Positions 42,642 to 53,103 of a stretch of DNA of 64,000 nt are shown in pieces; position 1 is the first letter of the stretch, and each line of letters starts with the position of its first letter. The notes below the pieces were generated by a model that saw only the letters and a list, made by a program, of their open reading frames with translations, was not told the origin of the DNA and searched no databases. Location of the stretch: positions 60,001 through 124,000 of the forward strand of contig CAUYUJ010014333.1 of the NCBI GenBank assembly GCA_963575745.1, in the 5' to 3' direction. The translations under genes were made by a program, and so were the position numbers. The DNA comes from Prorocentrum cordatum. Its lineage: Eukaryota; Sar; Dinophyceae; Prorocentrales; Prorocentraceae.

Positions 42642-43968
42642 TTATTTCTGGAGCTCCATGGCACCCTGCCCCTTCTGGAAATGCGTAGAGTACCCTCCCT
42701 TGGCGGCGATGGGCTCGGTGCTCTCGAAGTGGGTCTTGACTAGGACGGGGTGGAGCAGGCGAGCCACCCCTTCAGGGCTGGCTCTGGACATGTCGTCGGT
42801 GAGCTGGTCAGGGCCTCCTCGGCGGCCTCGCTTGGCGGCGGCGAGCTGGCTGGTCAGCTGGTGCTTGGGTATTATGGTTTGGATCTTTGGTCCTGGTCCT
42901 GCGTGGCGGGTCCTCTTGTTGTAGTCGGCTGCTACCCCGTCTGCATCCGTGGCAATAGCTTGCTCGACTTTGCCGTGGAAGGCTAGGGCGTGGTCGGCGA
43001 TCTCGCTCTTCTTGGTGAGGGGCTCCCCGTCGTCGTTGGTGCGGATGATGGGCGTCGGCGGCTTCTTTGACTTTCTTCCTCCGAAGGCCAGTAGTCGCTT
43101 GGCGTACAGGGCCTCCAAACGGGGGGCGTGGTCGCCGATCGCTGCACCCATCTCGCCGGCGGTTCTCTCAGGGAAGTCGTCGCGGTCTGTCGTGATCCTC
43201 TTCTGTAGGGTCGACTTAGACGTCCTGAGGAATAGGAGAAGGGCGTCAAAGTAGTGCTGGGCGCTGCGCGCGGTGTTGGCATCGTCGGGTTCCACGACGT
43301 GGGGCGCTAGGCTGGGAGTGCTGAGTATGATAGAGGCCACCACAAGTTTGACGTAGTCGCTGAGATCGGCCAGGGCACTCGCATCTGAGGGGTCGGGCAG
43401 GAGGGCTTCCCTCGCGATGATCTTTGCCGTGTAGCGTAGCCTCTTGTCACCGAAGTGGCTGGCAATCCCGTTTTTCTTGGCGATCCGCGTCGTCTTGAGT
43501 ACCGAGCGGCGAACTCGCAGAAGAGCAAAGGACCGCCTGGTGAGGTAGGGCTTGTGCGGGGTGCGGCTGTTGGAGCGGAAGCACTCGTAAGCGGCCTCCG
43601 TGATCTTCTCAGTGACTATGGTGAGGTGCTCGTTGAGGTTGGTGTCCCAGGGCGGGTGTTTGACCTCGTCTAGTTTTTGGCAAAACTTTTTGCGGCACCC
43701 TTCGTCGGCTAGCTTGCTTTCGTCTAACTTCGGGATTCCTTTGGTGACGGACGAGACGATCTGGTAGGCAAGCTGCATCTTGACTGGATAGTGGTCGTCC
43801 TTGGTCTCTGGGTCTTGGCCGCTGTCTATGCCGTAGAGCACGGCGCACTCCTCGATGGAGTCTATGTAGCCCTTGGGGATGATGACGTAGTCGATGCGAT
43901 GAGGGTCCTTGCCCGAGTGCCAGGTATGATGCTCTGGTCCATGGCTGACGAAGGTGTTGGCGGCCGGC
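42642..43968 (-). pseudogene. LINE-2 endonuclease C-terminus and pre-RT linker
   Basis: After the repeat-encoded acidic leader the frame reads NTFVSHGPEHHTWHSG and RIDYVIIPKG, then KDDHYPVKMQL. RIDYVI and DHYPV are the last two catalytic motifs of LINE endonucleases (Asp-His pair intact); the earlier Asn/Glu motifs are missing. About 350 residues of mainly helical linker follow (KPYLTRRSFALLRVRRSVLK, then acidic/basic helices), ending in the pre-fingers text VLVKTHFESTEPIAAKGGYS. A single TAA (42642-42644) stops the frame. The same frame continues beyond as YRGILLNNTIGKM, the start of RT, so the break is one codon. Confidence 0.75.
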
Positions 43969-43969
43969 T

Positions 43970-44065
43970 CCTCGTCCTCCTCCTCCTCCTCATCATCATC
44001 CTCCTCCTCCTCCTCCCTCCTCCTCCTCCTCCTCCTCCTCCTCCTCCTCCTCCTCCTCCTCCTCC

Positions 44066-44110
<45 letters not shown>

Positions 44111-44112
44111 CC
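43970..44112 (+). repeat. (TCC)n then (CAT)n microsatellite
   Basis: TCCTCC with CATCATCATCC interruptions to about 44063, then 14 or so CAT triplets to 44110. It abuts the truncated 5' end of LINE-2. Confidence 0.97.
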
Positions 44113-45355
44113 CATCCCTCATCCCCCCCCATCATCACCGTCACCCCCCTCCCGCACTGCCTGTCCCTCCCCCCCCCCGCCCCCGCTCCCCCACCATCCT
44201 CCACCCCCTCGTCCTCTCCGTTCGTCCAGGCAAGGCTCCTTGTCCAGCTCGTCCTCCAGCTCCGTCACCTTCGTCTCGATCTCCGCCCCGTGCTCGCTGG
44301 CCTTCTTGCGCGCCTCGGCGCACCCGCCGCGTGCGCGGGGCGCCAGACGGCGTCGTCGTCGTCGTCGTGCCGGTCCGTCCGTCCGCCCGCAGATTCGAAA
44401 GAGGAAAAGGAGAGGGGGGAGAGGAGGAGAGCAAGCGAGGCGAGCTCGCCCCATATCTGACATCCTACCACGCCCACACACATCGCGCTGGGCTCGGAAG
44501 GTCTGAAGGACCACCCCTCGGCGCAACCAACGTGTACGTCCTTCGACCGTACGCTGGTGTCGCCGCCATGGTGCGTGGTGGGGCCCACCTGTTCAAACCT
44601 CCCGCAACCTTCAGCACTATCCTGCACCCGACGGAAGGGTTGCTCGTAAGGGCCCCGCGACCCGCACCCAGCCGCACCCGCACCACGCCCACGTATCCCG
44701 TCCCATTGCGCCGTGTTCTATCCGCTGACGGATCTCATAGTGGACTTGGAACCCAAAAGGGCCCCATCGTGTCAGCCGCAAGCACAGAAGGGGAGGTGCG
44801 TACATCGGAGGAGGAGGTGGCGAATTCGCAGGATGCTGAGCAGGAGAAAGAAGATGAGGAGGATGAGAAAGGAGGATGACGAAGAGGAGCAACAGCAACA
44901 GGAGCAGGAGTGGGAGAAGCGGGAGGAGGGAGGAGCGGGGTGACCAGGGGAAGGCGGGGAAAGGGAAATGAGCGGAACGACAACAATGGGGAAGCACTCA
45001 GACCCACAACAGCAGACCGCGGGGGCAAAAATGCCATGCTAAACAACGTGGCAAAACGCCGATCCTAACATGAGGCTGAAGGTGCCGCAGGAACACCATT
45101 TTGAGACACCGAAACAGTTCCGACTGAAAAAAACGTGTAATCCATCAATCTTGGAAATCCGATGTGAGTAACCATACGTGGAGGGTGGCGGGCAGCTCAC
45201 TGGCCATCTTCGGGGGAAGGGAATAATAGTGTTCATGTGAAGTAATGAAACAATAGCGATGGGAGGATGGGGCTCCTTGACCACGGGCTATCGCGTCAGT
45301 GTGGGTGGGTCAGGACAATGAGGAGCAAGAGGGGATGATAAATCAAGAGAGAGAA
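44113..45355. other. Unique sequence, no gene recognised
   Basis: C-rich and GC-rich to about 44400, then mixed, with a purine tract (GGAGGA, CAACAGCAACAGGAGC) at 44800-44945. A 362-codon plus frame that starts before the microsatellite is Pro/Arg-rich with no domain. From 44990 to 45350 the sequence is AT-richer and lacks a long frame. Confidence 0.4.
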
Positions 45356-45361
45356 GGAGTA

Positions 45362-46515
45362 AGCAGCCCTCGAAAGTGGCGACAAGTTTCGCAGCCCCCC
45401 AAGGATTGCGAGGTCCCGCTCAGATCTGCGTGGTGCCTCACTCCGCTGGACCCGCCACCAGCCTTCGAAAGTAGCTAAGCAACTACGCTGTCGCAGATCA
45501 CAACCCCCCAAGGACAGCGAGCTACCGCTCAGATCCGCGTGGTGCCTCACTCCGCTGGACCCACCAGCAGCCCTCGAAAGTGGCGACAATTTCGCAGATC
45601 GCAGCCACCCAGGGACGGAGAGCTACCGCTGAGATTCGCAGTGCCTCACTCCGGTGGACCCACCAGCAGCCCTCGAAAATGGCGACAATTTCGCAGATCG
45701 CGACCCCCCCAGGGACGGCGAGCTACCGCTCAGATCCGCGGTGCCTCACTCCGCTGGACCCACTAGCACCCCTCGAAAGTGGCGACAATGTCGCGGATCG
45801 CAGCCACCCAGGGACGGAGAGCTACCGCTCAGATCCGCGCGGTGCCTCACTCCGCTGGACCCACCAGCAGCCCTCGAAAATGGCGACAATTTCGCAGATC
45901 GCGACCCCACAAAGACGGCAAGCTACCGCTCAGATCCGCGCGGTGCCTCACTCCGCTGGACCCACCAGCAGCGCTCGAAAGTGGCGACAAGTTTGCAGAT
46001 CGCAGCCCCCCAGGGACGGCGAGCTACCGCCCAGATCCGCGCGGTGCCCCACTCCGCTGGACCCACCAGCAGCCCTCGAAAGTGGCGACAATGTCGCGGA
46101 TCGCAGCCACCCAGGGACGGCGAGCTACCGCTCAGATCCGCGCGATGCCTCACCCCGCTGGACCCACCAGCAACCCTCGAAAATGGCGACAATTTCGCAG
46201 ATCGCAACCCCACAAAGACGGCGAGCTACTGCTCAGAACCGCGGTGCCCCACTCCGCTGGACCCACCAGCACCCCTCGAAGGTGGCAACAATTTAGCAGA
46301 TCGCAGCCACCCAGGGACGGAGAGCTACCGCTGAGATTCGCGCGGTGCCTCACTCCGCTGGACCCTCCAGCAGCCCTCGAAAATGGCGACAATCTCGCAG
46401 ATCGCAGCCCCCCAGGGACGGCGAGCTGCCGCTCAGATCCGCGCGGTGCCTCACTCCGCTGGACCCAGCAGCAGCGCTCGAAAGTGGCGGCAGTTTTGCA
46501 GATCGCAGCCCCCCC
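45362..46515 (+). repeat. 101-bp satellite, about 11 units, open in three frames
   Basis: The landmark TGCC(T/C)CACTCCGCTGGACCC starts at 45434, 45543, 45642, 45742, 45843, 45944, 46045, 46146, 46245, 46347 and 46447, mostly 99-102 bp apart. Unit text: CTCGAAAGTGGCGACAATTT, CGCAGATCGCAGCC.CCCAGG, GACGGCGAGCTACCGCTCAG. As 101 leaves remainder 2 on division by 3, each plus frame cycles through all three readings of the unit. None has a stop, so three overlapping ORFs (238, 226 and 307 codons) encode the same cyclic peptide. Divergence between units is a few per cent, so the array is young. Confidence 0.93.
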
Positions 46516-46684
46516 CCCCCGCGGTACCGCAGGCAAGATGCACACACAAGAGGTACGCACAAGGCAAGAGGAGGCAAGAGGGAGGCGGCGAAGAGAGGGC
46601 AGGAGGAGACAGGGAGGAGGCGGGAGGAGTCGAAGACGCGACCGCGGTGCTCTATTGAAAACGAATGCCCAACCAAGGAGGGTT

Positions 46685-46912
46685 GGGAAAAACACTGCGT
46701 AAAGCAAAACACTGCGTCAACAAAAGCACCATGTGCAAAACACTGCGTACAAAAACCACTGCGGACAAATCATACTGTTTAAAGACAGTGCAACAACCTC
46801 AGCGTACAACAACCCTGCGTAACAAAATCATTGCGAACAAAACATTGCGCACACCAAAACACTGCGTAGAACAAGCTAATTACTTTAAGACCACTGCGTA
46901 AATGATTACATT
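46685..46912 (+). repeat. ~17-18-bp AAAACACTGCGTA repeats
   Basis: Some ten units of AA(A)ACACTGCGTA(A/C)(A)A, variants ACATTGCGCAC, CATTGCGAAC and CACTGCGGAC. A-rich against a GC-rich neighbourhood. No coding capacity. Confidence 0.8.
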
Positions 46913-47375
46913 CACGGTGACAATTTCGATTTCACGAATAAGAGAACCCTTTGGCAGCAGCCACTGTGGGCAAACGACTGTCTCAAAGGGACAGCGTCTA
47001 GAGTCTAGAGCGACACCGACAAAGAGTCCTCTTCAAGATGGACTAGAACTGCTGTCGGTCGTCGCGTCCGTTCTTTCCGTACCCATTGCCACCCTACCAG
47101 TGAGGGGCAACGATAGGGGGGGACCAGCTCAGGGGGGGCTCGATGGGCGATTCGGAGTCGATGCATCCCCCCCTGAGCCTACCCCCCTCTAGCGTTGAAC
47201 TGTCCCCCCCCCTTGACCCGTCGTGGCTACTCGAGGCTCGCTGTTGCGGCCACGGTGAGCGGGGCGCCCGCTGGCTTCCCTGGTGTCTACGAGCAGCGCG
47301 TTTGCCGTGGTCGGCTTTCGGCAGGTCAGCTCTCCCTTTGGAGTCGATCATCGAGGAACAACGGATGGGATAAAC
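46913..47375. other. Unique sequence, no gene seen
   Basis: Mixed composition; contains GGGGGGACC.GCTCAGGGGGG near 47117 and its inverted kin CCCCCCCTGAGC near 47168, a small inverted repeat. The same GAGCTCAGGGGGG text appears at 53400 and 53620. Confidence 0.4.
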
Positions 47376-47527
47376 TATCGGAGGTCCGCGCGGACTTCCT
47401 GGATCGGCGCTGCCCCCCCCCCGGGCGCGCAGAGCGCGCTAGGGGCGGCGTCCGAGGCGCCGCCAGGGGGGCACCAGCGCCGATCCAGGAAAGCCGCGTG
47501 AAGCTCTGAGAGATGATGTTTCTGCAG
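47376..47527. repeat. Foldback element family A, copy 3
   Basis: The left arm GGTCCGCGCGGACTTCCTGG (from 47383) and right arm CAGCGCCGATCCAGGAAAG (from about 47474) are inverted copies. Between them are GGGCGCGCAGAGCGCGC and two GGCGCCGCC blocks forming an inner stem. The right flank runs to ATGATGTTTCTGCAG. Confidence 0.8.
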
Positions 47528-47581
47528 CTCTTTCTCCTGAGATAACTACCACGAGGTCTGCCAGATGGGGTCGCAGTAGAT

Positions 47582-47722
47582 GGGGTCGGAGGATCGCGCC
47601 GCATCGACGATGCATCACCGATGCATCAGCGCCGCTGGGGCAGAGAAACTCGGGCTCCACACCGAGCCGCATCTCCGATGCCGCGGCGACGAATCTGCGA
47701 TGCGGCGCGATCCTCCGACCCC
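47582..47722. repeat. Foldback element family B, copy 2
   Basis: GGGGTCGGAGGATCGCGCC at 47582 and its exact inverse ending at 47722, identical to the ends of 5037-5208. The interior (ATGCATCACCGATGCATCAG, then a different centre) has diverged and is 31 bp shorter, which is typical of non-autonomous elements sharing only ends. Flank CCCCGTCTGGGGGGCCTGGG is shared with copy 1. Confidence 0.8.
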
Positions 47723-48560
47723 GTCTCCTCCGATCCCCGTCTGGGGGGCCTGGGCGGACGTGGCACCCGAACCGCACCGCCACCCCCCCTCCGGGCGCTC
47801 AGCCGGCGGACGGCGCGCGCCTCGTCGATGGCCAGCTGGGCCTGCCGCTCCAGCCGGTCCAGCAGGCCGCGCGCCTCGCCACCGCTGCGGGCGGCGCCGC
47901 CGACCCCGAGCACCGTCTGGCTTCTGGCCAGCGCGTTCGGCCATGGACCCCATCGTTACCGATCGCTCATGAGCCGTCTTCGGCGGTCGTCGGACGGTTT
48001 TCGGCGGTCCACGGCGGTCTGCGGCGGTTTCGGGCAGTCTTTGGCGATGCGCAGCGGTCTTCGGCGCGAAAGCAGCCACTGGCCGATTTACCCCCCTGGG
48101 GGCTTCGAGGGGAACATCCCCAACTGGGGTGGTGGGATGGGATGGTCGGGATGGGGATAGGAATGGGAATGGGGATGGGGATGGGGGATACCAAGGCCCC
48201 CCCCCCGACACCGACCCAAAAACGAAGCCAAGAAAGGGACAACATCGGATCGGTACAAGTATGAGATCTCTCTCTCTGATCCTGTCTCGAGGTGCTCTCC
48301 AGGCCGTCTAGGGTAAGGCCTCTTCAACCGGATCGTAACCAATCGGGGATCTCTGAGATCTAGCGTCTCTGGAGGACGTGTCGGGCGTTCCAGAATGCTC
48401 TGGAGCGATTCGTCCCGTCCCTGGGTCTGCCTGATCGCCCGTGGCCGCCGTCTCTCACCGGACGCCGCTGGGACGGCACGTCGGCGACGGCGCCCCGGCG
48501 GAGGCGCGACTGCGTCGACTACGGCGAGGACTACTGCAAGAAAACACTGTATAAACCTAA
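47723..48560. other. Unique GC-rich sequence with small repeats
   Basis: (CGGCGGTC)n-like text at 47985-48060 (TTCGGCGGTC.ACGGCGGTC) and (GGGATGG)n at 48130-48190. No frame resembles a known protein. Confidence 0.4.
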
Positions 48561-48715
48561 ACATGTGGAGGTCCGCGCGGATTTCTTGGATCGGCGCTGG
48601 ACCACCCTCCCTGGCGCGCGGAGCGCGCCAGCGGCGGCGCCGGAGGCGCCGCCTAGGGGTCCCAGCGCAAACCCAAGAAGTCCGCGCGAACCATCGAAAG
48701 CTTATCTTCATGCCG
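48561..48715. repeat. Foldback element family A, copy 4
   Basis: Left arm ACATGTGGAGGTCCGCGCGG.. to GGATCGGCGCTGG (48561-48600), right arm CCAGCGCAAACCCAAGAAG..CCGCGCG (48661-48690). Inner stem CCCTCCCTGGCGCGCGG/GCGCGCC...GCCGCC(TAGGGG). This is the most symmetrical copy. Confidence 0.8.
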
Positions 48716-49300
48716 TCTGTTCTTCTTCGAAGGTCGTCGTCGGCGCCGCCGTCCCTGCTTGGGGCCTCGCAGAGCGCAGGGAGCCGCAGGCGCCGGGAGG
48801 AACGCGGGGGAGGTCACGCAGGGGGTCTGCGCAGACCTTCATCGGGCGCTGCTTCATGGGGGAACAACAAGCCAGGATTGGTTGGTTGGTAGGAGCCGCG
48901 CCTCGACGGCGCATGTGCGCGGAGATATTGCGAGCACGCGCTTGCAGGAGACATCGAACACAACGGGTACGCCACGCAGGGACAAGACATGTGATCATTG
49001 GCAGTCTCTGCACTTGGTTACCCGCTGTTCGTTAACCTGTCAACGAAAAGTGCCACGGGGAAGGGGGAGCAGGGGAGGAGGAGGGGAAGAGATGCAAACT
49101 CCAGAGGCATCAGGAGACTTCAGGAGTAGAGGACTAGGAGGTTTGGGGAAGGAAAAGGAGCAGCAGCTGTCACAGGTGGGCCCGCCCGCATCGCACAAGT
49201 CGCAGGGGAGTGCAGGTAAGAGGGAGAAGGGGCAGAACGAGGAGGAGGAGGAGGAGAATGCTCCTCCCTCCTCCCGAGAGGCTTTCGGAAACTTCTGATT
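48716..49300. other. Unique sequence, no gene recognised
   Basis: Purine-rich at 49050-49135 and 49225-49260. No frame has a recognisable motif. A 179-codon plus frame (48759-49298) is Gly/Arg/Glu-rich. Confidence 0.35.
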
Positions 49301-49378
49301 CTCGGAGGAGGAGGAGGAGGAGGAGGAGGAGGAGGAGGAGGAGGAGGGAGGACGACGACGACGACGACGACGAGGAGC
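49301..49378 (+). repeat. (GGA)n then (CGA)n microsatellite
   Basis: About 14 GGA triplets then 8 CGA triplets. Confidence 0.95.
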
Positions 49379-49399
49379 CACATTACAATCAGCAAGTGC

Positions 49400-50115
49400 C
49401 ATCATCGTTTCCACAAGCAGATCGCATTCGAAATCGTTTGTGCGGTGCTCCGACCAAGCAGGAGAGCTGCCCGAGAGGGGGCAAGCAGCAGCAACGCACC
49501 TCAAGAGATCAGCAGCATTCTGTATTATGATTTGAAGAAAGCGTTTACGCCACCATTTGTCAGTACGCGATGGCCCTATCGATGTGCCCAAATGACACAA
49601 ATGAAATCATTGATTCGTGCCTCTACCCCCCTTGCTGGTGAGAGCTGCCAAATTGCAGGTGCAACAGAGACCCGTGCTTGTAGAGAAGATTGACTCTGCC
49701 CCACCTTTTTGCTGTCATTTAGGAGGCCCAAACGGGAGGCATCTGGAAACTCACGCACGCGCGCACGTATGAAAGGCCAAGACAGGTACACGCCCTGGTG
49801 CTATCATGGCCACTGACGCCTTCAACCTCGTCCACTGTTCTGTTCATCGCACCTTGGACGAACTCTTGACCACTTTGGGTTGGGTTGGGATCTCTAGAGT
49901 AGGGCGACATCGACAATACTTAGACACACGTGGCGGATCTTGACAAGATACGCGTTGCCGTGTCTGTTGTTGACGACACCACGTCAACACACCAGGCCAG
50001 GCTTACCCAGAATCTGATCACTGAGTTGATCGTGATTGCGGAAGCGTTTCAGGTTGTTGTCTGCGAGCATGGTCTTATCATCAGTTTTCAGAAGACAATC
50101 GCCCTCCCTTGTTTC
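49400..50115 (+). pseudogene. Third LINE relic: reverse transcriptase fragment
   Basis: Frame 49445-49693 contains SSILYYDLKKAFTPPF, an RT motif A (Asp codon 49529; DLKKAF is the common LINE form), then MTQMKSLIRAS, ending in TGA. In a different frame 49930-50131 reads KIRVAVSVVDDTTST, a motif C with both Asp codons (49972-49977), and HGLIISFQKTIA, a motif D. Spacing A to C is about 150 codons, as expected, so this is one RT with the palm kept and motif B eroded. It differs in wording from LINE-1 and LINE-2, hence a third lineage. A 5' part may lie at 49380-49500. No endonuclease or RNase H nearby; the 90-bp satellite begins just downstream. Confidence 0.55.
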
Positions 50116-50239
50116 AGAGGCCCGAGGGCCTAGGGCCCAAACAGCGCAAACGACCCTGGACGCCGAACACCTCGCGATGCTGGTCTCTGCACGGCGTTAT
50201 CCGCCGACCCCAGAGGCGTGTGAGGGAAAGTGGCCAACA

Positions 50240-51680
50240 TTGCCCAACGCAACTTCTCGCCCACCACTGACCAATACTCATCTCCTCGCCCTGGCATCTC
50301 CACCCCAACGACCTCTGCTGTTGGGGTTGCCCCCACCAGACAATGCCTCCCCCACCAGAGGTCAGCTGTTGAGACCCCCCGACACGACAAATTCTGGCCC
50401 GAAGCCCACCAGCGCTTCCCTCCTCGCCGTGGCACTCCCACCCCACGACAAGTCAGTTTTTGCCCCCCCCCCCCCCCACACACACACACACACACACACA
50501 CGACAAATTCTGGCCCGCAGCCCACCAACGCCCCCCTCCTCGCTCCGACACCTCCACCCCAGGAGAGCTCAGTTTTTGGGACCCCCCCCACACGACAAAT
50601 TCTAACCCGAAGCCCACCAACGCCCCCCCAACCACCCCCCTCCTCGACCCGGCATCCTCAACCCGGGAAAGCTCTGTTCTTGGGACCCCCCACGCGACAA
50701 TTTCTCGCCCGAAACCTACCAACGCCCCCCTCCCGGCCCCGGCACCCCCACCCCAGGAGAGCTCAGTTCTTGGGACCCCCCACACACTACAATTTCTTGC
50801 CCGAAACTTACAAACGCCCCCCTCCTGGCCCCCGCATCCCCGCCCCAGGAGAGCTCAATTCTTGGCACCCCCCACGCGATAATTCCTCGCCCCGAACCTA
50901 CCAACGCCCCCCTCCTAGCCCCGGCACCCCCACCCCAGGAGAGCTCAGTTCTTGGGACCCCCCACGCGACAATTTCTCCTCCGAAACCTACCAACGCCCC
51001 CCCCCCTGGCCCCGGCACCCCCACCCCAGGAGAGTTCAGTTCTTGTGACCCCCCACACGACGATTTCTCGCCCGAAACCGACCAACGCACCCCTGCTGGC
51101 CCCGGCACCCCCACCCCAGGAGAGCTCAGTTCTTGGGACCCCCCACACGACAATGTCTCGCCCGAAACCTACCAACGCCCCCCTCTGGCCCGAGCACCCC
51201 ACCAGGAGAGCTCAGTTCTTGGGACCCCCCACGACGATTTCTCGCCCGAAACCTACAAACGCTCCCTCTCCTGCCCCGGCACCCCCGCCATTTCTAGCCC
51301 GAAACCTACCAACGCCCCCCTCCTGGCCCCCGCACCCCCACCCCAGGAGAGCTCAGTTATTGGACCCCCCACGACAGTTTCTCGCCCGAAACCCACCAAC
51401 GCCCCCCTCCTGGCCCCGGCACCCCCGCCCCAGGAGAGCTCAGTTCTTGGGCCCCCCACACGCGGCAATTTCTCGCCCGAAACCTACCAGCGCCCCCCTC
51501 CTGGCCCCCGGCACCCCCACCCCAGGAGAGCCCACAGCTCGGGACCCCCCAGAATAATTCATCGCCCGAAACCTACCAGCGCCCTCCTCCTGGCCCCGGC
51601 ACCCCTGCCCCAGGAGAGCTCAGTTCTTGGGACCACCCACACCGCAATTTCCCGCCCAGGCGAGCTCAGTTCTTGGGAAC
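50240..51680 (+). repeat. ~90-bp C-rich satellite, about 13-14 units
   Basis: The landmark AGGAGAGCTCAGTTCTTGGG recurs near 50563, 50669, 50759, 50851, 50941, 51032, 51122, 51208, 51349, 51436, 51529, 51616 and 51661. The commonest spacing is 90 bp, a multiple of three. Units continue ACCCCCCACACGACAATTTC, TCGCCCGAAACCTACCAACG, CCCCCCTCCTGGCCCCGGCAC. The fixed frame gives 30-residue Pro/Thr-rich repeats in a 272-codon ORF on the plus strand and Gly/Arg-rich ones on the minus strand. Short indels break both, so I favour a non-coding satellite. A C-run plus (AC)n sits at 50464-50502. Confidence 0.9.
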
Positions 51681-52388
51681 TCCCACGCGACAATTTCGCG
51701 CGCGAAAGGGCTCCACCTCTCCGCTCTCACCGTGCGCCACAGTTCCTACACACCCAGCACAGCCGCCATTCGCGAACCTCGCTTCCTACAACTGGAGGGC
51801 GGGGCATACATCGGTGAACGGGGTTAGGGGGGGAGGGTTCCTTGCCACCAAGCGGGGCCATCGACCCGGGATGGCAGAAACCTCCCCTTGCCCTTTGGAG
51901 ATCCCCGGGTGGCCCCCGGTCGCGCCCATGGTGACCCTGCGCCCGCCTTCGCAGGTGATGATTCCCTGGCCGTGTCTGGGCGCCGTCCCCTGCGATCCCC
52001 TGTGGGTGAGGGGAGAGGCCCTTGCGCCATCCCACTTTCGGCGCCGCCACGCTTGCACAGCTCGCGCTCGCCACCATTTCCACAGCCATTGCTACCACTG
52101 CCGCCACGCCTGCCGCAACTATGAACACCACCACTTCCGTCTGAGAGTTTGGCCTCCCTTCCCCCTCCCCCCCTCCCCACACCCGGGCCCCTGGAGCCGC
52201 TGAGGGACTTCGATACCTCGCCCCCGGGGGGGGATCTGCCTGTGCCACCGTCGCGTGTCCCCTAGTTCTGCTTCAAGCTACCCTAGTTTGATCAACCCAC
52301 CCAGGGGCGACCGTCCATGGTGCGAGGTGGCCGCGTTCGAAGCGAACTCCGAGGCAAACAGCGACAGCGAAAGAGACAGCAGCAACAG
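51681..52388. other. Unique sequence, no gene recognised
   Basis: GC-rich with overlapping frames on both strands and no domain. CCCCTCCCCCCCTCCCC at about 52160 is the only low-complexity tract. Confidence 0.35.
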
Positions 52389-52740
52389 GAGGAGGAGGAG
52401 GGGGAGGAGGAGACGGGGGGCAGGAGGATTCAGCCTCCAAAATGTTGACGTCGTTCGCCCCTCTCTTGGCCTCCTGTAGGGCCCCAGTCGCCACGTCTGC
52501 ACACGCCTCAGGATCCTTGCATGCGCTCCAGCACGGATCTGCGAATCGATTCTGAGGGGGAGGGGGAGGGGAGGCATGGGAAGATGACGAGCGGAGCAGG
52601 AGGAGGGAGGAGGCGATGCAGGCGGAGGAGCAGGCAGAGGAGGCGGCGGAGGAGAGATGAGAACAGGGAGGGAAAGGAGGAGCCGGGCTAGAAGAGGAGG
52701 GAGCGGCGCAGGGAGGGAGGAGAGAACCGACCGAAGAGGA
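52389..52740 (+). repeat. (GGA)n-rich purine tracts
   Basis: GGAGGAGGAGGGGGAGGAGG at 52389-52430 and GGGGAGGGGGAGGGG, GGAGGAGGGAGG at 52555-52720. Minus-strand Pro/Ser-rich frames are shadows. 52830-53090 then has dispersed GATCG(A/G)ATCGCATCGG units. Confidence 0.8.
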
Positions 52741-53103
52741 CACGGCGGCGGCGAGAGGCGCGCCGCCGCCGCGGGCGGCAGCCTCCGCGATGCAGCCGGC
52801 GAGGTCCGGCGGCAGGGGCATCGCTCTGGGCGGGACGGCGGGCCCCAGGGGGCCGCCCGAGTGGGGCCCGAAGACAGGCAGGCCCGCGCGGGATCGGGCC
52901 GCAAGCATCGGCTCGGACCGGAAGCGGATCGAATCGCCAGCGGAAGGGATCGAAGTCGGATCGCCGAGTCCCGCTCCGGCTGGCCCCGGCCGATGCCCGT
53001 GGATCGAACCAGATCGAATCGCATCGGGATCGCGGGCCAGCCCGCGAATCGAATCGCATCGGATCGTAGGCGGCCCTGAAAGGGGCTGGAGGTGGGGAAA
53101 TCA

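Larger units (their letters stand above)
39600..43968 (-). mobile_element. LINE-2: nearly intact antisense non-LTR retrotransposon, 5'-truncated
   Basis: Read on the minus strand: the C-terminal part of an EEP endonuclease, an RT with all core motifs, two Cys/His zinc fingers, and a long C-terminal domain I do not recognise. There is no ribonuclease H, unlike LINE-1. The coding frame is broken by a TAA (42642-42644), one missing base near 41533, a frameshift near 40850, a TAG (40515-40517) and shifts near 40055 and 39830, so roughly one lesion per 0.7 kb. The N-terminal endonuclease part is absent. The frame enters directly from a (TCC)/(CAT) microsatellite (43970-44110), so truncation or repeat expansion happened there. 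RT motif B is RPGVPYSD rather than AGCSF, marking a lineage distinct from LINE-1. Confidence 0.8.

Noticed and set aside
43791-44879. 362-codon plus-strand ORF opposite the LINE-2 endonuclease
   Set aside because: It is antisense to a clear endonuclease motif series and continues through a microsatellite into Pro/Arg-rich GC-rich DNA.
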